From positions 310,001-374,000 of the forward strand of contig CAVSME010000006.1 in assembly GCA_963728985.1 (NCBI GenBank): DNA of 64,000 nt, written 5' to 3'. Positions 1-8,636 of this stretch are shown piece by piece. Position 1 is the stretch's first letter; each line of letters begins with the position of its first letter. This DNA comes from DASXAI01 sp963728985 (GTDB lineage Bacteria > Actinomycetota > Acidimicrobiia > Acidimicrobiales > Ilumatobacteraceae). Below the pieces are notes generated by a model. The model was not told the DNA's origin. It saw nothing but the letters and a program-made list of their open reading frames with translations, and did not search any database. The translations under genes were made by a program, and so were the position numbers.

Positions 1-2682
1 CACCGCGGCGTCGCGATGGCGATGGAGGCGCTCCAGCAGCATGGCGACCGACCGCAACATCGTCCACTGGGTCGACCACATCCCGGCGCGACGCCACTGC
101 TCGATGAGCGTCCGGTACGCCGCCGCCGCCGCCTCGGGGTCGCCGGCCACCGCTTCCATCGACGCCAGCGATGTCGCCGCGATGCCGGCGACGAACGCCG
201 CGCCGCTCTCGTCGGCCATGGCCAGCGCACGTGCCAGCCGGATGCGGGCGAGGGCCGGATCGCTGGAGAGCTCGGCTTCACCGGCGGCGTACCAGGCCAT
301 CGCGGCGTGCACGCCGCGGCGATCGCCCGTCTCGACGAGCAAGGCGGCCGCCGCCGCGGACGTGTCCTGCCGTCCGAGGTAGGCGAGCGCCAGCACCTCG
401 GTGCTGCCGAGGAGCAGCAGTGTGGCGGCGTCGGCGGTGCGCCGAGCCTGCGCGTACCACTCGAGTGCCTCGTCCAACCGGCCGTCGAACAGGGCATGGT
501 CACCGCTGAGGGCGGTCACCATGGTCGCCACCCGGGGCGTCGGATCGGCGACGAGTGATCGAGCTCGGTCGGCGCGGACGCCGGTCCCGTCGAGGTCGCC
601 CCGCATCCACGCGGCGACGGCGCTGGCCACCCACACCCCGGCGACGTGCGCGCTCGCATCGGTCGGGTCGGCCGCCTTGACCAGCTCCGCCCACGCCAGC
701 ACATCGGGTCGCAAGCGGTACAGCCCGTAGTTGTAGAGCGCCACCACCAGTCGCCCGGCGGAGTCGACATCGTCGTGCTCGAGGAGCCACTGCAACGCCG
801 TTCGCAGCTCGGGCAGCCGTGCCTCGATCGCCAGCAGCGGGCCGGCGCTGGCTTCGTCGAGGTACTGCTCGTTGGCCCGCTCGAGCCAGCCCATCATGTG
901 GTGGGCGTGGCGATGCCGGACGGCGTTGGCCTCGCCGCCATCGTCGAGGCGCTCGGCGCCGAAGGCGCGCAACGTCTCCAAGAGCCCGAACTGCCGACCC
1001 ATGGCGCGGGTCACGAGCGACCGCTCGGCCAACGCCGACAAGCCGTCCATGGCATCGGGCTCGTCGAGGCCGCTGATGGCGGCGGCGTCGGCGGCGCCGA
1101 AGGCGGTGGCGAAGACGGACACATCGGCGAAGAGGCGCTGGAGGTCGGGGTCGAGCAGCTCGTACGACCATGACACGGCGGCCCCCAGCGACCGGTGCCG
1201 GTGGGAGACGCGCGGTCCGGAGGCGAGGAGTCGGAACCGGCGGTCGAGCCCGGTGGCGATCTCGTCCAGCTCCATGGTGTGCAGCCGCGCCGCGGCCAGC
1301 TCGATGGCGAGCGGCAGGCCGTCGAGCCGCCGCACGATCTCCTCGGCCCGCTCCCAGTCCGGCCCGGTGAGCTCGAAGTCGGGCCGGGCGGCGCGGGCCC
1401 GCTCGACGAACAAGGTCACCGCCGGCCCGTGCCGATCGGTGAGGGGAAGGGGCGGCACCGGGCACAGGTGCTCGCCGGCGACCCGGAGCCGCTCGCGACT
1501 CGTCGCCACGGTGGTGACCCGGGGGCAGCTGGCGACGATGCGGTCGACCAGCTCTGCGACAGGATCGAGCACGTGCTCGCAGTTGTCGAGCAGCAGGATC
1601 ACGGGGTCGTCGTCCAGCGTGGCGATGATGCTGTCGACGACGGGGCGGTTGGCCCGCCGGTCGACGCCAAGGACGCCCGCCACTGCGTCCATGGCGCTGT
1701 CCTCGTCGGCCGCGCCCAGCTCGCACAACACCACGGCCTCGCTCCGGCCTGCCACGGTCAGCTGCTGGCCGACCTCGAGCAGCAGGCGGGTCTTGCCGAC
1801 GCCGCCCGGGCCGAGCATGGTGACCACTCGATGCTCGTCGATGAGCTGCATGGCCCGTGCCACCAGCTCGGCCCGACCGATGAGGGACGAGGCCGGTACG
1901 GGCAGGCGGGGCCGGGAGCGGGTGGGTGGCGGCGCAGCGTCGCCGTCGAGCAGCGCCAGCTGCTGGTGGGCCAGCGCGGCCGACGGTTCGATGCCCAGCT
2001 CCTCGGCCAGCCGCCGGCGGAAGTCGTCATAGACGCGCAGCGCGTCCGCGGCGCGGCCGCTGGCCGCCAACGCCGCCATCAGCAGGGACCGGGGCCGCTC
2101 GCGCAGGGGGTGCTCCTCGGTCAGCGCCGTCAGATCGGTGACGGCCTCGGCGCCGCGACCGAGCGCCAGTCGCGCTTCGGCCCGCTCCTCCCGGGCCTGC
2201 ACCTGCAGCTCACCCAGGCGTTGTGCCTCGTTGCGCGCTTCGTCGCACTCGGCCAGCTCCACGTAGGGCACGCCGCGCCACAACGCCAAGCCGTCCTCGA
2301 TCAACCCGAGCGCCCGGGCCGGGTCGGTGCCCCGCGCGGCCGCGGCCTCGCCGATGGCGGTGGCGAAGCGGTCGGTGTCGATCTCGACGGCGCCGGGCGA
2401 CAGGCAGTAGCCGGCGGCGCTCGACACCAGCGCGCCGGCGGGCAGGCTCTTGCGCAGCCGGAACACGTGGGTCTGCAGCGCGGCCGCGGGATCACGGGGG
2501 AGACCCCGGGGCCAGAGCGCCTCGACGGCTTCGTCAGCGCTCACGACCTGGCCGCGCCGGAGGAGCAGCAGCGTCAGGAGGCGGCGCTGCAGCTCCCCGT
2601 CGGGCGTCCGATCTCCGCCTTCCGCGTCGAGCACCAGCAACGGTCCCAGGACCGCAGCACGAAGCGCCGGCTCACGGTCCAT
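1..2682 (-). CDS. AfsR/SARP-type transcriptional regulator with NB-ARC ATPase and TPR-like region (3' end beyond window)
   Basis: The frame is open from an ATG at 2682 to the left edge, 894 codons, so the C-terminus is missing. The first ~100 residues look like an OmpR-type winged helix (LLLLRRGQVVSADEAVEALW). A bacterial transcriptional activation domain follows. Near residues 291-298 there is a P-loop, GPGGVGKT, then the Walker-B-like VILLLDNCEHV typical of the NB-ARC/STAND ATPases of AfsR-like regulators. The rest is helical, Ala/Leu-rich and TPR-like. The family couples ATP-driven assembly to DNA binding and usually controls secondary metabolism or a neighbouring operon. The target here is unknown. 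Family assignment is firm; function is not. Confidence 0.88.
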   Translation of the reverse strand, partial: MDREPALRAAVLGPLLVLDAEGGDRTPDGELQRRLLTLLLLRRGQVVSADEAVEALWPRGLPRDPAAALQTHVFRLRKSLPAGALVSSAAGYCLSPGAVEIDTDRFATAIGEAAAARGTDPARALGLIEDGLALWRGVPYVELAECDEARNEAQRLGELQVQAREERAEARLALGRGAEAVTDLTALTEEHPLRERPRSLLMAALAASGRAADALRVYDDFRRRLAEELGIEPSAALAHQQLALLDGDAAPPPTRSRPRLPVPASSLIGRAELVARAMQLIDEHRVVTMLGPGGVGKTRLLLEVGQQLTVAGRSEAVVLCELGAADEDSAMDAVAGVLGVDRRANRPVVDSIIATLDDDPVILLLDNCEHVLDPVAELVDRIVASCPRVTTVATSRERLRVAGEHLCPVPPLPLTDRHGPAVTLFVERARAARPDFELTGPDWERAEEIVRRLDGLPLAIELAAARLHTMELDEIATGLDRRFRLLASGPRVSHRHRSLGAAVSWSYELLDPDLQRLFADVSVFATAFGAADAAAISGLDEPDAMDGLSALAERSLVTRAMGRQFGLLETLRAFGAERLDDGGEANAVRHRHAHHMMGWLERANEQYLDEASAGPLLAIEARLPELRTALQWLLEHDDVDSAGRLVVALYNYGLYRLRPDVLAWAELVKAADPTDASAHVAGVWVASAVAAWMRGDLDGTGVRADRARSLVADPTPRVATMVTALSGDHALFDGRLDEALEWYAQARRTADAATLLLLGSTEVLALAYLGRQDTSAAAAALLVETGDRRGVHAAMAWYAAGEAELSSDPALARIRLARALAMADESGAAFVAGIAATSLASMEAVAGDPEAAAAAYRTLIEQWRRAGMWSTQWTMLRSVAMLLERLHRHRDAAV

Positions 2683-2708
2683 CCGGACAACCTAGGTTGC
2701 CCGGCAGT

Positions 2709-3032
2709 TCACGAGGTCGACGCCGCCAGCAGCCGGGCGGCGGTCATCGCCGTCGGGCCGTCGAGGACGCGGAACTCGCGAACGTCGAGGTCGGCGAAGT
2801 GCGGGTTGGCGGCCATGCCCCGGTAGAGCGGCGTCGCGCGGGAGGCGTCGGCGGCTTCGGCCGTCTCGAAGAGGTAGACGCCCCCGTAGGTCCCGGTGCC
2901 CCGGTCGGCGAGCCAGAACTTGGCCAGCAGGCCGGGCCACTCGGTGAAGCCGCCGGCAGCAGCGTCGGCCACGGCGGCGTACTGGTCGGCGTCGATGCCG
3001 TCGAGGTTGAACGTCACGATGCGGATGTACAT
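2709..3032 (-). CDS. YdhR/antibiotic-biosynthesis-monooxygenase-like dimeric alpha/beta barrel protein
   Basis: A 107-residue protein starting MYIRIVTFNLDG. I chose the ATG at 3032 because the upstream extension in the same frame (to 3086) is basic and unlike the family. The pattern of a short beta strand, an amphipathic helix and a GGVYLFETAEAADA segment fits the ferredoxin-like, dimeric ABM/YdhR fold. Members are small cofactorless monooxygenases or stress proteins, so substrate cannot be predicted. It lies between the AfsR-type gene and a structured intergenic region. Confidence 0.6.
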   Translation of the reverse strand: MYIRIVTFNLDGIDADQYAAVADAAAGGFTEWPGLLAKFWLADRGTGTYGGVYLFETAEAADASRATPLYRGMAANPHFADLDVREFRVLDGPTAMTAARLLAASTS

Positions 3033-3120
3033 GGTGTGCCCTTTGGCTCCCCGGCGACGATGCCGGATGCCGGCCAGCCTCCCCATCCCGCCTCGCGGCC
3101 CGCTCGCGCCCGCTCACGCG

Positions 3121-3212
3121 TAGTGCCCTGACCGGCAACGTTCGCCCCGTTGCGCCGGCCAGTGCTGGCGCTGACTCGGCGGACCGGGCCTCAGTTACCG
3201 GTCAGGGCACTA
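3121..3212. repeat. Long imperfect stem-loop (19-bp arms) between two genes
   Basis: The arms TAGTGCCCTGACCGGCAAC (3121-3139) and GTTACCGGTCAGGGCACTA (3194-3212) are complementary at 18 of 19 positions. The 54-nt interior contains its own small inverted repeat (CGCCGGCC...GCTGGCG, around 3153-3170). The right arm overlaps the stop codon of the VOC gene. It could end transcription of that gene or be a mobile palindromic repeat; no U-tract is visible. Confidence 0.6.
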
Positions 3213-3737
3213 GCCGACGGGCTTGCCGTACATCTCCCCGAGGGGATCGCTGATCAGCTCGAGGCGGGCGCCGTCGGGGTCGTTGAAGTACATCGAGGAC
3301 TGATCGATCACGACGTACGGGACGCCCTCGCGTTCGAGGTTTCCCTTCAGGCGCGCCCACGTGTCGGGGGCCACCGAGATGGCGAGGTGGTGGAGCCCGC
3401 CGAGGACCTCGGCGTATGCGCCGAGACCGAGGCCGGGGAGATCGAAGAACGCCAGCGAGTTCCCGTTGCCGATGTCGAAGAAGAAGTGGGTCGAGCCGCC
3501 GTAGTCGCGGTTCTCGAACATCTCCGTCAGCGGGAACTCCAAGACGTCCTGGTAGAAGCGCACCGTCCGCTCGACGTCGTTGGAGAGGAGGGCCACATGG
3601 TGGACGCCACGGGCCGACGATGACGGGCGATCCGATCGCGGTCGCAGGTGACGGGCGGCGATCTCGGCCCGTCGGGCCGACGCCGCGTCTCGCTCGGCGC
3701 CCCGCAGGCCTGCCAGCTGGTCGTCACGTGTGCTCAT
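3210..3737 (-). CDS. VOC (glyoxalase/bleomycin resistance) family protein
   Basis: 175 residues. A charged ~40-residue N-terminal segment precedes a single VOC domain starting GVHHVALLSNDVERTVRFYQ. The metal-ligand-type residues expected in VOC proteins can be seen: HH near the start, H in GGLHHLAISV, and E in DPDGARLELI. The family includes glyoxalases, extradiol dioxygenases and epimerases, so the reaction is unknown. Its stop codon lies inside the right arm of the 3121-3212 stem-loop. It is 9 bp from the upstream EthD-like gene and probably shares its transcript. Confidence 0.75.
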   Translation of the reverse strand: MSTRDDQLAGLRGAERDAASARRAEIAARHLRPRSDRPSSSARGVHHVALLSNDVERTVRFYQDVLEFPLTEMFENRDYGGSTHFFFDIGNGNSLAFFDLPGLGLGAYAEVLGGLHHLAISVAPDTWARLKGNLEREGVPYVVIDQSSMYFNDPDGARLELISDPLGEMYGKPVG

Positions 3738-3746
3738 CGTGGTCCT

Positions 3747-4328
3747 TCAGTCGGTGGTGCCGGGCGCGTCGGGACCGAAGCGCCACTCTGTCATCCGCAC
3801 CCGGCGCGGCGAGTTCGCCATGTCCGCGAACGTGGCGACATCCGCCCGGATGATCTCCTGGTCCTCGGGCCCGCCGAAGAAGCGTTCCGTCAGCTCCTGC
3901 TCGGACGCAAAGGCGCACAGCGCGATGCCGTCGTAGGTCGGTCCGTCGAGCACCGCGTCGATGCTCACCTGGTGGTAGTGCCACATGCCGGGATGGTGGC
4001 GCAGCGCCAGTGGCGCGTGGACGTCGCGCCAGTGGGCATCGGCCTGGGCGTGGGTGAGATCGGGCCGGCGCCGCATCCCGAACACTGCCGTCACCCCGGG
4101 ACTGGCGGTGCCCACCGGCCAGAACCGTCGTTGATGGCGCATCGGGCGTACGTGGACGTCGTACATCCCGATGTCGGCGACGCTCTCCACGGCGTCCCGG
4201 TCCTCGCCGATGACCAGCGTCCCGAACGCCGGATCCCGCTGCGCGCCAGTCGCCACGAACGCCACGCCGTCGATCGAACGGGCGACGGCCACGGCCTGCA
4301 GCTCACGCGTACCGAGCGCGGCGAACAC
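3747..4328 (-). CDS. EthD-domain protein
   Basis: 193 residues. The central RRPDLTHAQADAHWRDVHAP is the signature of the EthD/dimeric alpha-beta barrel family (helix with HW..VHAPL). The C-terminus repeats this fold, with ERFFGGPEDQEIIRAD followed by a basic, Trp-containing tail. EthD was named from the ethyl tert-butyl ether degradation cluster and its exact role is unsettled. The close tandem arrangement with a VOC gene and an LLM oxidoreductase on the same strand suggests a small catabolic operon; this is inference. Confidence 0.7.
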   Translation of the reverse strand: MFAALGTRELQAVAVARSIDGVAFVATGAQRDPAFGTLVIGEDRDAVESVADIGMYDVHVRPMRHQRRFWPVGTASPGVTAVFGMRRRPDLTHAQADAHWRDVHAPLALRHHPGMWHYHQVSIDAVLDGPTYDGIALCAFASEQELTERFFGGPEDQEIIRADVATFADMANSPRRVRMTEWRFGPDAPGTTD

Positions 4329-4358
4329 GGCGTCACGCTAGCCCGGATCGGCCGGGCC

Positions 4359-5609
4359 TCAGATCTTCGCGTTCGCGGTCACCGTCAGATCGACATCCGG
4401 CCGCAGTTCGACCTGGTGGTTCGCAAGACGTTCGATGGTGGAAGCCAACCGCGCGCGCTTGGCCGCTTCGACGCCGGCGGCGCGCGCCTTGAACTCCGGC
4501 ATCACCTCGCGGGCGAAGAGCTCCATCGACGCGCAGATGTGCTCGTGTTGGTTCTTGCCCGCTTGGCTGATGAAGATCAGCTCGTCCACCCCGGCGGCCT
4601 CGTACTCACGGACGAACCGGCGGATCTGCTCCGGCGTGCCGATGCAGCCCCGCAACGAGTTGAGGCCGCCCTCCTCGACCGGGGCGCCGGCCTCCTGACG
4701 GGCCTTCTTCCCCTCCGCCGCCAGCTTCTCGAAGCCCATCGACGCGCGATTCGCCTCGAAGTCGGTCCACACGTCGGTGCGGCCCGGGCGGTGGGTGCCG
4801 TGGACGTAGTAGTGAGACAGGGAGTAGGCGAAGAAGTGGAAGCCGTCGAGCCCCCGGTCGAGCGCGGTCTGCTCGTCCTCGTGGCACATGAAGCCCGTCG
4901 TGACGGCGATGTTCGGGTTGGGCGCCAGGCCGGCCGGGTCGGTGCAGGCCTCGAACTGCGCGTAGTAGTCGTCGACCCAGTGCTTGGCCTCGGCGGGATC
5001 GATGAACGAGAAGCTGAGCGCGCCGATGCCGCGGCTGCCGGCCATGCGGATGGTCTCCCGCTGGGAGCAAGCCACCCAGATCGGCGGATGCGGTCGCTGG
5101 ATCGGCTTCGGCACCACGTTGCGAGCGGGCATGGAGAAGTACGTGCCGTGGAAGCCCTCGTAGGGATCCTGCGCCATCATGCGGGCGATCTGGGGAACCG
5201 TCTCCTCCCACATCTTGCGCTTGTCGGCTCGCTCGATCTCGAAGCCGAGCAACTCGACGTCGCTCGACGTCTCCCCGGTGCCGAACTGCACGCGCCCGCG
5301 GCTCACGATGTCGAGGGTGCCGATCCGCTCGGCCACGCGGGCCGGGTGGTTGTAGCCCGGCAGCACGGGCACGATGCCGTGGCCGATCTTGATGTCCTTC
5401 GTGGTGGCGGCGCACGCCGCCAGGAAGATCTCGGGGGAGGACGAGTGCGAGTACTCCTCCAGGAAGTGGTGCTCGACCTCCCACACGCAGTCGAAGCCGA
5501 GCTGGTCGGCCAGCTGCACCTGCTCGAGGGCTTCCTGGATGACCCGGGCCTCGGCGCCGTCGTCCCACGGACGCGGTAGCTGGTGCTCGTAGAAGATGCT
5601 GAAGCGCAT
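4359..5609 (-). CDS. LLM-class flavin-dependent oxidoreductase (bacterial luciferase-like)
   Basis: A protein of about 416 residues starting MRFSIFYEHQLPRPW at 5609. An upstream in-frame ATG at 5651 exists but adds a non-conserved leader. The TIM-barrel hallmarks are FDCVWEVEHHFLEEYSHSS, IKIGHGIVPVLPGYNHPARV and GRVQFGTGETSS. These are typical of luciferase-like monooxygenases that use FMNH2 or F420. The C-terminal 40 residues are helical and beyond the usual fold. It faces the divergent LLM gene at 5798 across a ~190-bp promoter region. Substrate unknown. Confidence 0.85.
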   Translation of the reverse strand: MRFSIFYEHQLPRPWDDGAEARVIQEALEQVQLADQLGFDCVWEVEHHFLEEYSHSSSPEIFLAACAATTKDIKIGHGIVPVLPGYNHPARVAERIGTLDIVSRGRVQFGTGETSSDVELLGFEIERADKRKMWEETVPQIARMMAQDPYEGFHGTYFSMPARNVVPKPIQRPHPPIWVACSQRETIRMAGSRGIGALSFSFIDPAEAKHWVDDYYAQFEACTDPAGLAPNPNIAVTTGFMCHEDEQTALDRGLDGFHFFAYSLSHYYVHGTHRPGRTDVWTDFEANRASMGFEKLAAEGKKARQEAGAPVEEGGLNSLRGCIGTPEQIRRFVREYEAAGVDELIFISQAGKNQHEHICASMELFAREVMPEFKARAAGVEAAKRARLASTIERLANHQVELRPDVDLTVTANAKI

Positions 5610-5797
5610 GGTGCCCCCCGAACGATGAGCCGATGGATTCCCCGCTTCCATTCTGCCCCGTGCGCTCGGTGGTCGCGCCGGCCGGCCCGGTGCTACCTTC
5701 CGCGTTGGTACCTGGTGGCTCCGCGACGCGGGGATCGAACGGTCGCCGCACCGAACGAGCCGTCACGGCATCCCTCGTCGACATGCGGAGGTGACCA

Positions 5798-6859
5798 ATG
5801 AAGATCGGTGTCCTTCTCGTCTTCCAGAACTGGCACGAGAACCTCAGCGATGAAGAGATGTTCCTGAACGAGATCCGCCTGGGTGAGTTGGCCGAGACCC
5901 TCGGCTACGACTCGGTCTGGTCGGTGGAGCACCACTTCGACGACTACTCGATGTGCCCGGACGCCACCCAGGCCCTGTCGTACCTCGCCGGCCGCACCAG
6001 CTCGATCAAACTCGGGACCGGTGCGGTGATCCTGCCGTGGAACGACCCGCTGCGGGTGGCCGAGAAGATCGTGCTGCTCGACCACCTCGCCGGCGGCCGG
6101 CTCGTGTTCGGCATGGGCCGGGGCCTCGCCAAGATGGAGTACACCGGCTTCCGCCAGGACATGAACGAGGCGCGCGAGCGCTTCGACGAGGCCGCCCTGA
6201 TGATCACCAACGCCATCGAGACCGGTGTGATCGAAGGCGGCGGTCCGTTCTACCCGCAGCCGCGGGTCGAGCTCCGGCCCAAGCCGTCACGCTCGTTCAA
6301 GGATCGCACCTACTCGGTGGCCATGTCGCCCGACTCGGTCGACGCCGCCGCCGAGCTCGGCGTCGGCATGATGACGTTCCTGCAGGTGGGCATGGCCGAC
6401 CACCTGCCTGCTGTCGACCGCTACCGCGAGCTGTTCCGCGCTGCCCACGGTACCGAACCCAAGCCGCCGACGTTCTCGGAGTTCCTCTACTGCCACGCCG
6501 ACGCCGACGAGGCCGAATCCGTCGCTCGCCGCTACCTGTCCCAGTACTTCCTGTCGGTGGTGAAGCACTACGAGTTCTCGGGCACGCACTTCGGCCAGAC
6601 CAAGGGCTACCAGGCCTACGACGAGGGGGCCCGGATGATCCGCGAGGCCGGGCTCGAAGCGGCGGCGGCGGCGTACGCCGAGGCTCAGCCGTGGGGCACG
6701 CCCGACCAGATCATCGAGAAGCTCTCGGCCCAGAAGGAGGTGATGGGCGACCTGGACATCAACGTCGTCTTCAGCTACGCCGGCCTCCCCTTCGACAAGG
6801 TCGAGGAGAGCTACACGCTGTTCTCCAAGGAGGTGCTGCCCGCGCTGCGGGAGCTGTGA
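5798..6859 (+). CDS. LLM-class flavin-dependent oxidoreductase
   Basis: 353 residues, ATG preceded by a GGAGGTGACC ribosome-binding site. It has the luciferase-like pattern: YDSVWSVEHHFDDYSMCPD, IKLGTGAVILPWNDPLRVAE, GRLVFGMGRGLAKMEYTGF and the C-terminal GTPDQIIEKL motif. It is divergent from the LLM gene at 4359-5609 and only moderately similar to it, so the two are probably old paralogues rather than a recent duplication. F420 or FMN dependence cannot be decided by eye. It converges on the VOC gene at 6875 with a 15-bp gap. Confidence 0.85.
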   Translation: MKIGVLLVFQNWHENLSDEEMFLNEIRLGELAETLGYDSVWSVEHHFDDYSMCPDATQALSYLAGRTSSIKLGTGAVILPWNDPLRVAEKIVLLDHLAGGRLVFGMGRGLAKMEYTGFRQDMNEARERFDEAALMITNAIETGVIEGGGPFYPQPRVELRPKPSRSFKDRTYSVAMSPDSVDAAAELGVGMMTFLQVGMADHLPAVDRYRELFRAAHGTEPKPPTFSEFLYCHADADEAESVARRYLSQYFLSVVKHYEFSGTHFGQTKGYQAYDEGARMIREAGLEAAAAAYAEAQPWGTPDQIIEKLSAQKEVMGDLDINVVFSYAGLPFDKVEESYTLFSKEVLPALREL

Positions 6860-6874
6860 GCCCGCCCGCGCTCA

Positions 6875-7738
6875 TCAGTCCGGACGGGGCGGGCGGTACT
6901 CGCTCAGGGTGATGACGGCGCCCTGTGGATCCTCGACCGCCCCCATGCGGGTGAACTGCGTGTCGAACAGCGGCGACACCACGGTCGCGCCCAGCTTCGT
7001 GGCCCGTTCGAAGACGGCGTCGGCGTCGTCCACGGCGAACATGACGCCCCAGTCCGGGGCGGAGCCCGGCGCAGCGCCGAGCGATCCCAGCAGGGCGACG
7101 GCGTCGGTGAAGCCGCCCGGCGCCTGGTTGGCTTCGTGCCGCGCCCGGATCTCGGGATCGCTCTGGGCGAGGAAGTCGCCGTAGCCCTCGACGCGCCACA
7201 TGCCGGTCGGCTCTTGGGCATTCATGTCCAGCCCCTCGGCCACCCAACCGAACACGGCCCCGTAGAACCGTGATGCATCGTCGGGGTCCGGTGTGTGCAG
7301 CTCGCTGAAGTTCCACGCGCCCGGGGCGTTGACGAGCTGGGCGCCACGGAGCTCGGCCGGCTGCCACAGCCCGAAGCGGGCGCCCGCGGGATCGGCGCAG
7401 ACGGCGACGCGTCCGGAGCGGGGGATGTCCATCGGCGGGGTCAGCACCCGGCCGCCGTTGGCCGCGACGGCCGCCGCGGCATCGTCGGCCGACGCGACGC
7501 TGACGTAGGTGGTCCAGCCTCGGCTGTTGGCGGCGTCCTCGGGCGGGCCGCCGACGCCACCGACGGTGAGCCCGTCGAGCAGCGCGTACGCGTAGAGCGC
7601 CGGCGCGCCGGCGGGGGTGCGCACGTCATAGGTCCAGCCGAACAGCTCGCCGTAGAACGCCATCGAGCGTTCGGGATCGGGCTGCTCGACGTCGATCCAG
7701 CACGGCACTCCGGTCGGGTACTCGCTCCTGGTCAGCAT
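6875..7738 (-). CDS. Tandem VOC-domain protein (two glyoxalase-like modules)
   Basis: 287 residues with two VOC modules. The first starts GVPCWIDVEQPDPERSMAFY and the second WNFSELHTPDPDDASRFYG. Each has the FY...FGW core of the Glyoxalase/CFP-10-type hydroxylase subgroup common in actinobacteria. The start is set by AGAGGAGACGAC immediately before the ATG at 7738. The family's reactions are diverse and no substrate can be named. It is the last gene of a minus-strand run that follows the CitE-like gene. Confidence 0.8.
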   Translation of the reverse strand: MLTRSEYPTGVPCWIDVEQPDPERSMAFYGELFGWTYDVRTPAGAPALYAYALLDGLTVGGVGGPPEDAANSRGWTTYVSVASADDAAAAVAANGGRVLTPPMDIPRSGRVAVCADPAGARFGLWQPAELRGAQLVNAPGAWNFSELHTPDPDDASRFYGAVFGWVAEGLDMNAQEPTGMWRVEGYGDFLAQSDPEIRARHEANQAPGGFTDAVALLGSLGAAPGSAPDWGVMFAVDDADAVFERATKLGATVVSPLFDTQFTRMGAVEDPQGAVITLSEYRPPRPD

Positions 7739-7774
7739 GTCGTCTCCTCTGCTCGGGGTGGACTGCTGGGACCA

Positions 7775-8611
7775 TCATGCGCCCCCAAACTGGCCACCTC
7801 CTGGCCGGTTCTGACTGGCGACGATGCGGCGGGCGCGCCGGAGCACGGGCTCGTCGACCATCGCCCCCTCGTAGGCGAACGCCCCGTTCGCGGTCGCCGC
7901 CGCGGCCAGCACCCCGTGGGCCCAGGTCACCTCGGCCGCACTCGGTGTGAAGGCGTCGTTCACCACCGCCACCTGGGCCGGGTGGATGCACACCTTGCCG
8001 CCGAAGCCGAGCGCCTTGGCGGCGGCAGCGTCGGTGGCCAACCCGGCGGCATCGGCGATGGTGAGGTGGGGCCCGTCGACCGGACCGGGCAAGCCGGCCG
8101 CCACCGAGGCCAGGACCAGGCGCGATCGTGGGTAGAGCAGCACCTCGGCACTCGGCCCGACGCCCAGGTCGGCGAGGAAGTCGACCACGCCGAACACGAG
8201 CCGGGCCACGCCTCCGGCGGCGATGGCGTCGGCGGCGAGGAGGCCACGCGCCGACTCGACGATGGCGAGGACAGCGCAGCCCTCCGGGAGGGCCGCTCGG
8301 ACGGTGTCGACGACGCCGGGTTCCTCCACCTTCGGCACCAACACGGCGCTCACCCAGTCGAGCGCGGCCACAGCGGCCACATCGTCGCCGTGATGAGGTG
8401 TGTCAGCGCCGTTGATGCGCACGACGCACGGCGCCGCGGGAGCGAGATGGCGCAGCGACTGACGGGCCGCCGCCTTGTCGGCCTCGGCGACGGCGTCCTC
8501 GAGGTCGACGATGACCGTGTCGGCCCCCGACGCCAGCGCCTTGCCCACCCGGTCCGGCCGCGTGGCCGGCACGAAGAGCAGGGACCGGGCGGACATGGGG
8601 TCGGTGGTCAC
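7775..8611 (-). CDS. HpcH/HpaI aldolase/citrate lyase beta (CitE)-like CoA-ester lyase
   Basis: 278 residues. The N-terminus carries the CitE signature SLLFVPATRPDRVGKAL followed by DTVIVDLEDAVAEADK. Other family positions visible are the RING turn (CVVRINGAD), the VPKVEEPG strand and the CIHPAQV segment. These proteins cleave or hydrolyse 3-hydroxyacyl-type CoA esters such as malyl-, citramalyl- or methylmalyl-CoA using Mg2+. A stand-alone copy without CitD/CitF partners is not a citrate lyase. An internal ATG at 8596 is an alternative start. Confidence 0.82.
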   Translation of the reverse strand: MTTDPMSARSLLFVPATRPDRVGKALASGADTVIVDLEDAVAEADKAAARQSLRHLAPAAPCVVRINGADTPHHGDDVAAVAALDWVSAVLVPKVEEPGVVDTVRAALPEGCAVLAIVESARGLLAADAIAAGGVARLVFGVVDFLADLGVGPSAEVLLYPRSRLVLASVAAGLPGPVDGPHLTIADAAGLATDAAAAKALGFGGKVCIHPAQVAVVNDAFTPSAAEVTWAHGVLAAAATANGAFAYEGAMVDEPVLRRARRIVASQNRPGGGQFGGA

Positions 8612-8636
8612 GGCCGCTCAGTCTGGCCCGGAGGGT

